Shown one piece after another: positions 27,635 through 35,751 of a DNA stretch of 61,572 nt (positions are counted from its first letter, which is position 1; each line of letters starts with the position of its first letter). The position numbers and the translations under genes were made by a program. The notes beneath the pieces were generated by a model. It saw nothing but the letters and a program-made list of their open reading frames with translations. It did not search any database and was not told the DNA's origin. Origin of the DNA: Candidatus Handelsmanbacteria bacterium (GTDB lineage: Bacteria > Latescibacterota > UBA2968 > UBA8231); the NCBI GenBank assembly GCA_016867395.1, contig VGJS01000022.1:1-61572 (forward strand), in the 5' to 3' direction.

Positions 27635-29206
27635 TATTCGGCAAAACGTGCCACCACATTGGCGGTAAGGTTCGATACCGCCTCATCCACAGCTGATATA
27701 GCAGATCGACCCGGTGGAGAACACCGCCCCGCCGCTCTGGGTGGTGTAGTAGGTCATCTCCGCCCCGCCCTGGTCGGGGTTGAGGCCCCGGGCCACCACC
27801 TGCACCCCGGCCGGCGAGGAGGGCGAAACCTTGTCGGTCTCGTGGCCCGAGGCCCCGCCGGGGATGCGCATGTGCTGGCTCTGCCGCCCGAAGATCTGGC
27901 CGGCCTTGAGGCCCGCGCTGGCCGTGATCCAGTGCTGGTCATCGACCACCTGGTACGGGGCGGCGGTCATCACCCCGGCGTCGGTGTACACTACCCCCAA
28001 CAGATTCGCCTCGGACTCGTGGTAGAAGTGAAACCGGCTCTCCACCTTCTTGGCCCGCCACTGCCTGGCATCGCCGTTGCGCACCTTCATGGTCTGGGGG
28101 TCTGGGAACTCCACCGCGCAGTTGAGGCCATTGCCGCCCAGGTAGATCAGTTTGCCCCCGCGCTGGTGCACCCACTGCTTTACCGCAAAGTACATCTCCG
28201 CGGACCAGTACTCGGGGTGGGGCCCCAGGATCAACACCTGGTACGCGTCGAGGTCCACGGCGCCGAAATGCAGCTGGGTTTCGGAGTACAGGTCGTAGTC
28301 AAAGCCCCGGCGCTCCAGCCAGCCCAAAAGACGCCACTCGGTGGGGGCCACGTGGCAGGCGGCGCGGCCCTCGATGGGATCGTCGACCTGCACCTCGCAG
28401 GGGATGTGGTTGAGCGGCTCGGGCCGCTCAAAAGAGAGGGGGGCGTAGTCTTCGACCTTGTAGTTGAGGAAATCCGGGTCGGTGTAGCGGTCCAGCTCCA
28501 GCCGGGCGTTGACCGTGGGTCGCGGGGGCAGGCCGTCGGGGCTGATGTAGTTGCTGCGTCCACCAAAATTGTTGTACGCGTTCCAGTTCATGTCCGAGGC
28601 CAGCACCGCGATGCGGGCCGTGGGCCGGGCGGGGGCCACCACCCAGGGGAAGGAGAAGAAACGCCCCGACTCAGCGCGCGCGTGGAAGTAGTAGAGCCCG
28701 GAGCGGACAGGGGCCTGGGCGTACTGTTTGTGCTGGGGGTTGGCGTAGCCAAACTTGTTCCACTGCACCCCGGTCTGGGTGTAGTCGCCGTCCGGGGTGA
28801 TCTGCATGGTGGCCTTGGGCCCGTGCTCGTCGAACCAGCCCAGTGGGCCGACCAGTTCCTTGCGCTGACCATAGCGCCACACCTCCAGCTTGTACGCCTC
28901 GGTCGAATGCACCCTGAACTCCGAGCGCTCCCCCGAGCGGACGCAGCGGGGCCAGGCGTACCCCAGCAGGGCGTGGGAGAGCAGGCGAAACTGATGGGGC
29001 CGCTCCGGGGAAACCGCCATCTTTACCCGTTTGGGCCCGTACCCCTCTTTGTGGAGGGCCACCTGATACGGGCCGGGTTCGAGGTCGGCGTACACCGCGC
29101 CGCTGGCCCTGGAGCGGGTCTCGATAGAGACCCCTTCGCGCTCGAACTCGAGCAGCACCTCGGGCAGGGCCACATAGCGTTCGTCGCTGACGTATCCGAC
29201 CAGCAT
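27635..29206 (-). CDS. N,N-dimethylformamidase large-subunit-like protein, 3' frameshift
   Basis: The in-frame ORF ends at 27683 (507 residues). Just before that TGA, near 27691-27697, a one-base shift restores the family's normal tail ([19 protein letters not shown]) to a TAA at 27635-27637. The C-terminus is therefore displaced by a frameshift or base error. An N-terminal beta-sandwich of about 75 residues (carboxypeptidase-regulatory-like) precedes the DmfA2-type domain ([20 protein letters not shown], then [20 protein letters not shown]). The founding enzyme hydrolyses N,N-dimethylformamide using iron, but relatives in environmental bacteria have unknown substrates. It starts 13 bp after queC, behind GAGGAGAG. 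Confidence 0.75.
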
Positions 29207-29218
29207 GGTCTCTCCTCT

Positions 29219-29878
29219 TCAGATGTAGGGTATGGGATCGGTTAGGCCGGCCCGGGCAAAACCAGCCAGGCGCAGCCGGCAACTGTGACAGCGGCCGCAG
29301 GCCCGGTCCCCGCGCCCATAGCAGGACCAGGTCAGGTGCAGGGGCGCGCCCAGTTCCGCGCCCCGCCGCACGATGCCCCCCTTGTCCAGCCCGATCAGCG
29401 GGGTCTCGACGCGGATGCCGGCGCCGGGCCGGGTGCCCAGGGCGATCATCTCGTTGTACGCGGCGAAGAAGGCGGCCCGGCAGTCGGGGTAGTGGCTCTC
29501 CTCCCCATGGGCGCCGATGTACACCCTCTCGGCCCCCAGCGCCTCGGCCCAGGCCACCCCGATGCCCAACAGATTCGCGTTGCGAAAGGGCACGTAGGTG
29601 CTGGGCACCCCCTCGGTGTCCTCTTCGGGTATGGGCAACGCCGGGTCGATGAGGCTGCTGCCGCCGATCTGCTGGAGGAAGGAGACGTCCACCACCAGCC
29701 GGCGCTCCACCCGGTAGTGGTCGGCGATGGCGGCAAAGGCCGCCAGCTCGCGGGCTTCGGTGCGCTGGCGGTAATTGAGATGGAGGAAGGCCGCCTCGCC
29801 CAGGCCGGCGGCGATGGCCGCAACCACGCAACTGTCCAGGCCGCCGCTGACCAGGACCACGGCCAGGGGGCCGGCCAT
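29219..29878 (-). CDS. queC: 7-cyano-7-deazaguanine synthase
   Basis: 219 residues. QueC uses two ATP-dependent steps to turn 7-carboxy-7-deazaguanine into preQ0. The N-type ATP pyrophosphatase loop SGGLDS is at 11-16. The zinc site is visible as C-x7-C-x2-C-x2-C in SCYGRGDRACGRCHSC near the C-terminus. The YVPFRNANLLGIGVAWAE segment is typical. The start lies 4 nt after the stop of the TIM-barrel gene, so the two are coupled. Confidence 0.95.
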   Translation of the reverse strand: MAGPLAVVLVSGGLDSCVVAAIAAGLGEAAFLHLNYRQRTEARELAAFAAIADHYRVERRLVVDVSFLQQIGGSSLIDPALPIPEEDTEGVPSTYVPFRNANLLGIGVAWAEALGAERVYIGAHGEESHYPDCRAAFFAAYNEMIALGTRPGAGIRVETPLIGLDKGGIVRRGAELGAPLHLTWSCYGRGDRACGRCHSCRLRLAGFARAGLTDPIPYI

Positions 29879-29882
29879 GGGC

Positions 29883-30707
29883 TCAGGGCCGCAGACCCAG
29901 TTGGCGCAGGGCGGCGGACATCATGTCAAAGGCGATACGGGCCTTTTCCATGCGCATGTGCGGGAAGGTCTCCACCGAGACATAGCGCTGGTACCCCGTC
30001 TCGCCCAGAGCCTTGGCAAAGGCGCCAAAATCCAACTCGTCCTCCTCTTCACCGGGGATGAGGAAGGTGCTGTAGGGGTACATGCCCTTGACCCCCTTGA
30101 CGTGGCAGTGGACCGCCAGCGGGGCCATGCGGTGGGTGACCTCCCCGATGTCGGAGCCGAGGTGGTAGAAGTTGGTGATGTCCAGCAGCAGGCGCAGGCT
30201 GGGCGAGCCCACGTGCCCGATGAGCAGGGGCACCTTTTCTGGAGTGTCGATGGTGGTGGCCTCGTGGTTGTGGATGTTCATGGTGAGGCCCAGGCCCTCG
30301 GCCCGCCGGCAGATGGGCTTGAGCACCTCCACCAGCAGCTTCCAGGCAAAGACGTCGCCCTTGTCGCCCCCGTACCCGGTGAGGAAGTTGACCCCCCCCG
30401 CGCCCAGGGCCAGGGCCACGTCCTGGAGCAGGGCGTAGTGATCTACGGCTTTTTGCTGATCTTCGAGGGCCCGTTGGTACAGGCCGGGCCCGGCAAAGGG
30501 ATTGACCACCGCCACCTTGAGGCCGTGGTCCTCCACCAAGGTTTTCACCTCCCGGAGCAAGCCCTCGCTGATCTCGCCGGAGCGGACATGGGCCTCGGGC
30601 CCGCACATCATCTCGATGGCGTCGTATCCGGCGGCCGAGAGGATCTCCACCACTTCGCGCAGCGTCAGGTTCGCCATGCCGCCGGCGTGGTAGGATATGC
30701 CGATCAT
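29883..30707 (-). CDS. Xylose-isomerase-like TIM-barrel protein (sugar phosphate isomerase/epimerase)
   Basis: 274 residues of the AP-endonuclease-2/xylose-isomerase-like barrel. Metal and substrate residues expected of the family are visible at the ends of strands: MNIHNHEATT, LLLDITNFYHLG, VHCHVKGVKG and RYVSVETFPHM. Members interconvert ketoses, inosose or hydroxypyruvate-type compounds. No signal peptide. It heads the minus-strand group with queC, and the upstream region contains structured repeat copy 2 of family II. Confidence 0.85.
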   Translation of the reverse strand: MIGISYHAGGMANLTLREVVEILSAAGYDAIEMMCGPEAHVRSGEISEGLLREVKTLVEDHGLKVAVVNPFAGPGLYQRALEDQQKAVDHYALLQDVALALGAGGVNFLTGYGGDKGDVFAWKLLVEVLKPICRRAEGLGLTMNIHNHEATTIDTPEKVPLLIGHVGSPSLRLLLDITNFYHLGSDIGEVTHRMAPLAVHCHVKGVKGMYPYSTFLIPGEEEDELDFGAFAKALGETGYQRYVSVETFPHMRMEKARIAFDMMSAALRQLGLRP

Positions 30708-30740
30708 CGCTGTCCCTTTCGTCGAGGTAGCGCGGCGGGG

Positions 30741-30852
30741 AGTGGACCCTGAGCGGGTTGGAGTCCTTTAGGGGACGCAGGATTGCGCCCCCTGTAGGAC
30801 AGACCTCAGAGCCGGCCAGGGATGGCCGACGAGAATGAACGAAGGGACCACT
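30741..30852. repeat. Structured intergenic repeat, family II, copy 2
   Basis: The basal stem AGTGGACCCT (30741-30750) pairs with AGGGACCACT (30843-30852) with one A-A mismatch. Internal hairpins are GTCCT...AGGAC with GGGG/CCCC, and CGGCC-AGGGAT-GGCCG (30813-30828). Relative to copy 1 the stems differ while pairing and loop are kept. The orientation is the same as copy 1. Confidence 0.65.
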
Positions 30853-30900
30853 TACCGACGCGCCATGCGGCTTATAGACTAGGGGGAGGCCCGGCGGGTG

Positions 30901-31473
30901 TCAATAGGGAGGCAGGGCCAGGTGGAAACAGGCGGGATAGGACTGGAACTCGTAGCCGGTGAGCACGAACAGACCCTGCCGCAGCCAGGCCCGCACCGGG
31001 CCGGCCGGGGCCAGCCGCAGGTCCACCGCCGCGGCATAGCCGTCCTGCCGGCGCTGGTGCAGCGGGGCGCAGACGGGGTCGGCGCCGGCGGCGATGCCCG
31101 CCAGGCCGGGTTCCTCGCCGCTCAGCGCCGCCAGCCACACGGCCTGTCGCAGGGCCGGGTGGAGCTGGGACCACTCGGCGGCGGCCTGGGCATCGGCAGG
31201 GGCCCCGTTGGGCGGGCGGGAAAGCCCCTGGAACGCCAGCCCCAGCACCCCCGCCAGGAAGAGGAGAGCCAGCAGGCAGGCGCCCAGCCAGGAGCATTTC
31301 CACAGCCCGGTGGTGAAGACCAGCACCAGGGCCAGGGCCCCCACCGCCATGCCCGCCACCAGCCCGCCCCATCCCGAGAAGGGGTCCCAGGGCAGCAGGC
31401 CCAATTGCACCCGGAAAGCGGCGACCAGGGCCGCCAGGGCGCCACATACCGTCCACAGCAGCGAGGAAAGCAT
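30901..31473 (-). CDS. Membrane protein of unknown function
   Basis: 190 residues. The first 90 contain three hydrophobic segments (MLSSLLWTVCGALAALVAAF, LVAGMAVGALALVLVFTTGL and LGACLLALLFLAGVLGLAF). The rest is soluble, with VDLRLAPAGPVRAWLRQGLF near the end. The start follows AAAGGTG. No family is recognised. It is last in the minus-strand group pspA remnant, 61-residue membrane protein, this gene, so a role in membrane stress is a context guess only. Confidence 0.6.
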   Translation of the reverse strand: MLSSLLWTVCGALAALVAAFRVQLGLLPWDPFSGWGGLVAGMAVGALALVLVFTTGLWKCSWLGACLLALLFLAGVLGLAFQGLSRPPNGAPADAQAAAEWSQLHPALRQAVWLAALSGEEPGLAGIAAGADPVCAPLHQRRQDGYAAAVDLRLAPAGPVRAWLRQGLFVLTGYEFQSYPACFHLALPPY

Positions 31474-31510
31474 ATCACCTTTGGCCGGCCACCGGCCGCT
31501 TTGGTGAGCC

Positions 31511-31696
31511 CTAACTCGAGAACTGCCTGCGGCTGTTGAGCCACTGCCAGCCGCACCAGATCAGCAGGCCGCCGCAGACCAGCTTGGCCAGGGTCCACAG
31601 CGAGGCAAAGAGCCAGGAGGTCGCCATCCAGGCCAGAAGCAGGGCCAGCAGGATGCCGGCCACCAGCAGCCCGGCGCCGACGAGTTTGCCGATCAT
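31511..31696 (-). CDS. Small two-segment membrane protein
   Basis: 61 residues: MIGKLVGAGLLVAGILLALL and a second hydrophobic stretch AKLVCGGLLIWCGWQWL, with a basic end (NSRRQFSS). It starts 11 bp after the end of the pspA remnant, so it was probably part of a psp-like membrane-stress operon (PspB/PspC-like position, but no sequence evidence for those families). Confidence 0.6.
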   Translation of the reverse strand: MIGKLVGAGLLVAGILLALLLAWMATSWLFASLWTLAKLVCGGLLIWCGWQWLNSRRQFSS

Positions 31697-31706
31697 CGCA
31701 GCCCCC

Positions 31707-32362
31707 TCACCCCTTGTTCAGCTTGCCGCGCAGGGCCTGCAACTCTTCCTCGACCCGGGCCTGGTGCTCCCGGGTCCGCGCCTGCGCCTCCAGCGCGGTC
31801 TCGCCTTCCAGCTCGCGGCGCAACTGGGCCTCGACCTCGGCGGTTTCGATGCGCTGAACGAGTTGCTCGAAGGCCCGCGGACTCTCCTTGAGCCGATCCT
31901 CTCGCCCCAGCCCCACTGCAAATTGGCGTTATGGTACCGGGCGATTAGGGCCCTCTGCCTGGCCTGGGCCTGGCGCAGGGAGGCGCGCAACCGGTCCAAG
32001 TCCTCGCGCAGGCGGGCCGTCACCTGCCGGCTCTTCTCGAGGGCAGGGCCCAGTTCGTTGATTTGTTGGCCCGGTTGGGCCTTGCGCTCCAGGGCCCGGC
32101 AGGCCCTGCCCTCGTCGCCGGCTCCCACGGCCTCCTTCGCCTCGCGGCGGTGTTACTCGGCCCAGACCTGCTGCCGCTGGAGTTCGCGTTCTAGGCGGCG
32201 CTGGTCGGCCAGGGCTCCGGCCACGGCCGCGGTGGTCTTGTCAACCGCCACTTCCATGTCGCGCACCAACTACCGGGCCATCTTCGCCGGGTCCTCCAGT
32301 ACGTCGAGGGCTTCGTTGAAGTGGGACTCCCAGATGGCGATGAGGCGGTCGATACTTCCCAT
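31707..32362 (-). pseudogene. pspA: PspA/IM30 (phage-shock protein A) gene with two stops and a frameshift
   Basis: From ATG 32362 (GGAG 5 nt upstream) the frame reads MGSIDRLIAIWESHFNEALD, then VLEDPAKMAR, TAG, LVRDMEVAVDKTTAAVAG and so on. This is the start of PspA, which coats and protects the inner membrane. The TAG stands where relatives have Gln. A TAA follows WAE about 45 codons later. Near 31920 a frameshift moves the coiled-coil tail (ESPRAFEQLVQRIETAEVEA to LRGKLNKG) into another frame. Three independent lesions make real decay likely. The downstream small membrane genes remain intact. Confidence 0.8.
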
Positions 32363-32562
32363 GATCTCCATTCCTCCTTTGCGGGTTGGCCAGGCAGGCG
32401 CAGCCCGACTCCCCCAGAGGAAGCAAAACCTGTACTAGGTCCGGGACAAGGGGCCCAAATTTGCTTCAACCCCCAGCTCCGCCTACATTTGAGCGGCCCA
32501 CAATCCATGTCGCCGAAGCGGGCAGACCGCTGTTTTCGCCAACGCGCTAGCGGGGACCGCCA

Positions 32563-33240
32563 TCAGCCCTGGAGAAATCGCTCCTCGATCAGTTCGCTGC
32601 CCCGCAGGTCGCGGCGGTACCACTTGAGGCGCAGTTCCAGCTTCTCCTCCTCGCTCAGGCCCCAATCTGGGGACCCGGCGCGCAGCTGCCGGCTCAGTTC
32701 GCGCAGTATCAGGGCCGCGCTGACCGAGAGATTGAAGCTGCGGGTGAAGCCGTACATGGGGATCTGCACCCGCACCTGGGCGGCCCGCAGGGCCTGGTCG
32801 CTGAGGCCCTCCTCCTCGGTGCCCAGCAGGATGGCCATCTGCCCCTCCATGCGCAGCTCGTCCAGCAGACAGTCGTGCTGGCTGGGGGTGGCGGCCACCA
32901 GGGTGTAGCCGGCCCCGCGCAGGGCCTCCAGGCACGGGGCGGTGTTGTCGGCCCCCCTCTCGCGGAAGTGACGTAGGTTAAGCCACTGGCTGGCCCCCAG
33001 AACAACCTCGGGGTTGACGCGGTAGCGGTAACGCTCTTCGACAATGTACACGTCCTGCAGGCCGAAGCACTCGCAGGAGCGCAACACCGCGCTGGCGTTG
33101 TGGGTCTGGAAGATGTCTTCCAACATCGCCGTCAGCCGGCGGGTGCGCTGGGCCAGCACCTCCTCGATGCGGGCCCGCCGCTGGGGGGCGATGAAACTCC
33201 CCAGGTGCTGAGCCAGCGCCGCCTGGCGCGCCAGGTCCAT
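32563..33240 (-). CDS. trmH: SpoU-family RNA 2'-O-methyltransferase, TrmH-type
   Basis: 225 residues from the ATG that overlaps the stop of the preceding gene as TAATG; the longer upstream frame is unrelated. SpoU/SPOUT knot motifs are present: motif 1 NASAVLRSCECFG, motif 2 ILLGTEEEGLSDQAL, and motif 3 PMYGFTRSFNLSVSAALIL. TrmH methylates the ribose of G18 in tRNA with S-adenosylmethionine. The N-terminal RRARIEEVLAQRTRRLTAML is typical of TrmH rather than RlmB. It is coupled to the upstream inositol-phosphatase-like gene. Confidence 0.88.
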   Translation of the reverse strand: MDLARQAALAQHLGSFIAPQRRARIEEVLAQRTRRLTAMLEDIFQTHNASAVLRSCECFGLQDVYIVEERYRYRVNPEVVLGASQWLNLRHFRERGADNTAPCLEALRGAGYTLVAATPSQHDCLLDELRMEGQMAILLGTEEEGLSDQALRAAQVRVQIPMYGFTRSFNLSVSAALILRELSRQLRAGSPDWGLSEEEKLELRLKWYRRDLRGSELIEERFLQG

Positions 33241-34277
33241 TAGGCCAGGAGCCGCAGGAGCGCCGCCTGCAGCGGGCCTTCGAGGCTTTGGCGCAACGCT
33301 GCGTTGGCGTACCCCACCCAGGCCACGTCCCCCTCCACACTCAGAGGGGCCATCAGCGGCCCGCCCCAGGGATCGGTGACGATCACCCCGGCCTCGCGGG
33401 CGATGAGTTCGGTACAAAGGTCATAGGGGTGGCTGCAAACCAGGGGGCCCTGCCCTCGGCGGGCCAGCAGGGAGGCCATCAGCGGGCGCAGGTCGGCCAC
33501 GAAGCGGTCGTGGCCCACTGCCAGTTCGTGGAGCTGGCCGCCACTGGAAATGTACTGGTCCTCGAAGCAGGCCGCCCGCCCCGGGGGCAGGGGGCCCAAC
33601 GCGGCGCGGGCCAGTTCGTCGTCAAGGGCCGCCAGCCACTCACGTGCCCCTGGGAAAAAACGGGAGATGGTGGCAAAGCCGTGGGCGATGGTGGCAGCGG
33701 AGGAGGGCCTCAGGGGGATGGCATAGCGCTCGCCGCTGAGCCGGTTGCAGCGCTCGGCATGGGCACCCTGGTTCTTGATCGCCCAGAGGGTATCGCACAG
33801 GTGCTGCTTGACCAGGGGGATCTCAGTCTGCACCGCCAGCACGATATCCTGCAGCCCGGTCCGGGGACCCCAGTTGGGGGCCACTCCGGTAAGCACCCAG
33901 GCGCTGCGCTTTTGGTACATCAGCCCCCTGGTCCCGTCGATGGGATCGACGATGATCCGCCACAGCGCCTCCTCGGCGTCGGCCCCCTCGGGCAGCACCA
34001 CCTGCCCACCCCCGGAAAGCCCTTCGGCCACCAGCACTAAGGGCGACCGGCGGTCTAGGTCGTCGAAGAAGGAGAGCAACTCCTCTTCCCCCACCCGGTC
34101 CACCGCGTAGAGGGTGTCCTCCTCCCCCTCGCGGTCCACCTGGGCCAGCTCCTCCACCGCCGCCTGTTCGCAGGTGGCGACGATCGCCTCGCGCAGACGC
34201 TCGTGCAACTGTCGGATCAGGGGGAGCAACTGGTGGGCGGCGAGCAGCTCTCCCGCGGGCTGGAGCTGGGCCGGCAT
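33240..34277 (-). CDS. Inositol monophosphatase-family protein
   Basis: 345 residues, longer than the usual 260-280. The metal-binding signature [15 protein letters not shown] is followed by the C-terminal motif [14 protein letters not shown], with the Asp/Gly pair that binds the third metal. Upstream, [20 protein letters not shown] supplies the acidic loop. Family members dephosphorylate inositol-1-phosphate, fructose-1,6-bisphosphate or PAP; which one applies is not clear. A central insertion of about 60 residues ([20 protein letters not shown] region) is unusual. It overlaps trmH by one base. Confidence 0.82.
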   Translation of the reverse strand: MPAQLQPAGELLAAHQLLPLIRQLHERLREAIVATCEQAAVEELAQVDREGEEDTLYAVDRVGEEELLSFFDDLDRRSPLVLVAEGLSGGGQVVLPEGADAEEALWRIIVDPIDGTRGLMYQKRSAWVLTGVAPNWGPRTGLQDIVLAVQTEIPLVKQHLCDTLWAIKNQGAHAERCNRLSGERYAIPLRPSSAATIAHGFATISRFFPGAREWLAALDDELARAALGPLPPGRAACFEDQYISSGGQLHELAVGHDRFVADLRPLMASLLARRGQGPLVCSHPYDLCTELIAREAGVIVTDPWGGPLMAPLSVEGDVAWVGYANAALRQSLEGPLQAALLRLLA

Positions 34278-34391
34278 CGGGCACCTCTCTGGTCAACGCG
34301 TGGTCGAAAAGGACGCGCTAATATACCCCGCCCGCCGCACCTGGGCAACGCGGGCGCACCGTGCGGCGGGACAGGGTCAGAGCAGGTGGGG

Positions 34392-35003
34392 TCACTGGTT
34401 GTACCGTTGCTCGTACGCCTTGTGGACTGCCTCGGACGAGCTCAGGGCCTGGAGCCAGACGTGTTCCTCCCTGGCCAGCAACTCGCCGACCTTTTCTTGG
34501 TACTTCTCCTTCAGCTCCTGACCCTTGGCCGCCGCCGTCTCGACCACCGCGGGCAGGAACTCGGTGTAGAAGTGCTTGCCCAGCTCGTACATCCCGTGCC
34601 AGTGGGTATAGTCGGGACCCATCATGCTGGCCCCATGGCGGGCCCGCCGCCCCTCGTGGTGCCACAGCTTGTAGAAGATCCACTGCATTTAGTGTTCGAA
34701 GGGCGCCTTGGGGTTGAGAGCCCCGTCGGTCTGCAGGTCGTTCATAAGTCGCTGGGCCGGCCTGGCGAACTTGTCGTTGTACAACACCACCACGTCGTCG
34801 TACTGCTGGTAGAACTTATCGACATAGGTGGCGCTGTGGCAGTTGAGACAGACCCCCTTCATGTCCTGGCGGCGCTGCTCCCAGGTCGCGATCTTCCGCG
34901 CCTGGGGCTGCTGGTCACTTTTTAAATTATTGGATTTTTTTGAATTTACTAGAAATTCGCCTTTCCGGCGGCAGGGCCGGCCTATCGGGGATCCGGGGAC
35001 CAT
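34392..35003 (-). pseudogene. C-terminal remnant of a multiheme (octaheme HAO-like) cytochrome c
   Basis: Two adjacent same-frame pieces are split by a TAA (34689-34691). The first reads SDQQPQARKIATWEQRRQDM and then KGVCLNCHSATYVDKFYQQY, with one CxxCH. The second reads [20 protein letters not shown] and then [20 protein letters not shown]. This is the end of the hydroxylamine-oxidoreductase-like octaheme cytochromes; the [12 protein letters not shown] and GPDYTHWHG motifs are distinctive. The heme-rich N-terminal two thirds are missing. Family similarity stops near an AT-rich patch (34916-34955) that probably marks a deletion or insertion join; further upstream the open frame looks unrelated. 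Confidence 0.7.
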
Positions 35004-35178
35004 AAAGAGAATCGACCGAAAGGGGATTAAGCGCGTAGCGCCGATCTACGCGAGCAACCAGGCCGCCCGGGCGGCCCTGGGCATCACCCCCAGCAGCTTC
35101 GCCCGCCTCTGCCGCCGCTACAACATCCAGACCCCCTACACCCGCAGGCAGGTCCGTTTCACCCGCGAGGCAACCTGA
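35002..35178 (+). CDS. Small helix-turn-helix-like protein, start uncertain
   Basis: The open frame ends KRIDRKGIKRVAPIYASNQA, then ARAALGITPSSFARLCRRYN and a basic tail. The pattern Ala-Leu-Gly-Ile-x-Pro-x-Ser-Phe-x-Arg-Leu-Cys-Arg is that of a helix-turn-helix recognition region in very small DNA-binding proteins. The natural start seems to be at 35002, where the codon is ATA, not ATG; the nearest in-frame ATG (34828) lies inside the cytochrome remnant. The gene may therefore have lost its start codon or use an upstream TTG in the AT-rich patch. Function is unknown. Confidence 0.35.
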   Translation: MKRIDRKGIKRVAPIYASNQAARAALGITPSSFARLCRRYNIQTPYTRRQVRFTREAT

Positions 35179-35487
35179 GCCTCCGGGCCTCTCCCCTCCC
35201 CATGGTGACGGCCTCGGGCGGCGGGCGGCGCACTTCTGCCAGGGCTTCGGACCCCTGGTGGCGGGCGGGCAGATCCTGTTGTTGCGGGTGCAGATGGAAC
35301 GCTGCTCGGCCCTGCACCTGGCTGAGGAACAGGTCGAACTGCCCGCCCCGGTGGTGGCCCTCTGCCCCCGGCTCTGGTGTGAAGACCCCTATGGCATGGC
35401 GGGCATGGTTAGCCTACTACGGTAGCGCACTCAGCACCACCGCATTCCTGCCGCGCCGCGATCTTGATGGCGCCGATGGCGCTCCCC
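35179..35487. other. 309-bp stretch without a supported gene
   Basis: A plus-strand frame from about 35228 to TAG 35423-35425 is open (GQILLLRVQMERCSALHLAE and following) but has no ATG, no ribosome site and no recognised family. It may be the end of a decayed gene, in keeping with the damage on both sides. Nothing else is seen. Confidence 0.4.
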
Positions 35488-35664
35488 TCAGCGCCCCCTC
35501 CGGGCGATGCGCCACAACACCCCGCCCACCACCGCCGCAAAGAGCAACAGCGCCGCCGGCCGCTTGGCCTCCTCCCACCTGAACTCCTCGAAGGGAACCA
35601 GCAGGGCCGCCAGGACCAGGACCCCGAGGACCCCGTAGAGTATGCTCCGCTGCCTGTCGTTCAT
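35488..35664 (-). CDS. 58-residue membrane protein
   Basis: A short ORF from ATG 35664 with an excellent AAAAGGAGGG site to TGA 35488-35490. Sequence: MNDRQRSILYGVLGVLVLAA then LLVPFEEFRWEEAKR, then a second hydrophobic stretch PAALLLFAAVVGGVLWRIA and a basic end. Two membrane segments with a polar loop are predicted. No family recognised. It lies between the MFS remnant and the cytochrome remnant and appears intact. Confidence 0.6.
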   Translation of the reverse strand: MNDRQRSILYGVLGVLVLAALLVPFEEFRWEEAKRPAALLLFAAVVGGVLWRIARRGR

Positions 35665-35751
35665 CGCCCTCCCTCCTTTTACCTGCGCCAGCCCGAGGTC
35701 CTACAGTCTAATCTGCGCAAAAGCGGGAGCCGGGGAAATCGGGCGCGGCGC

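Noticed and set aside
27545..27680. preQ1 riboswitch before queF
   Set aside because: No preQ1-I or preQ1-II consensus was seen, only the tandem 8-bp repeats.
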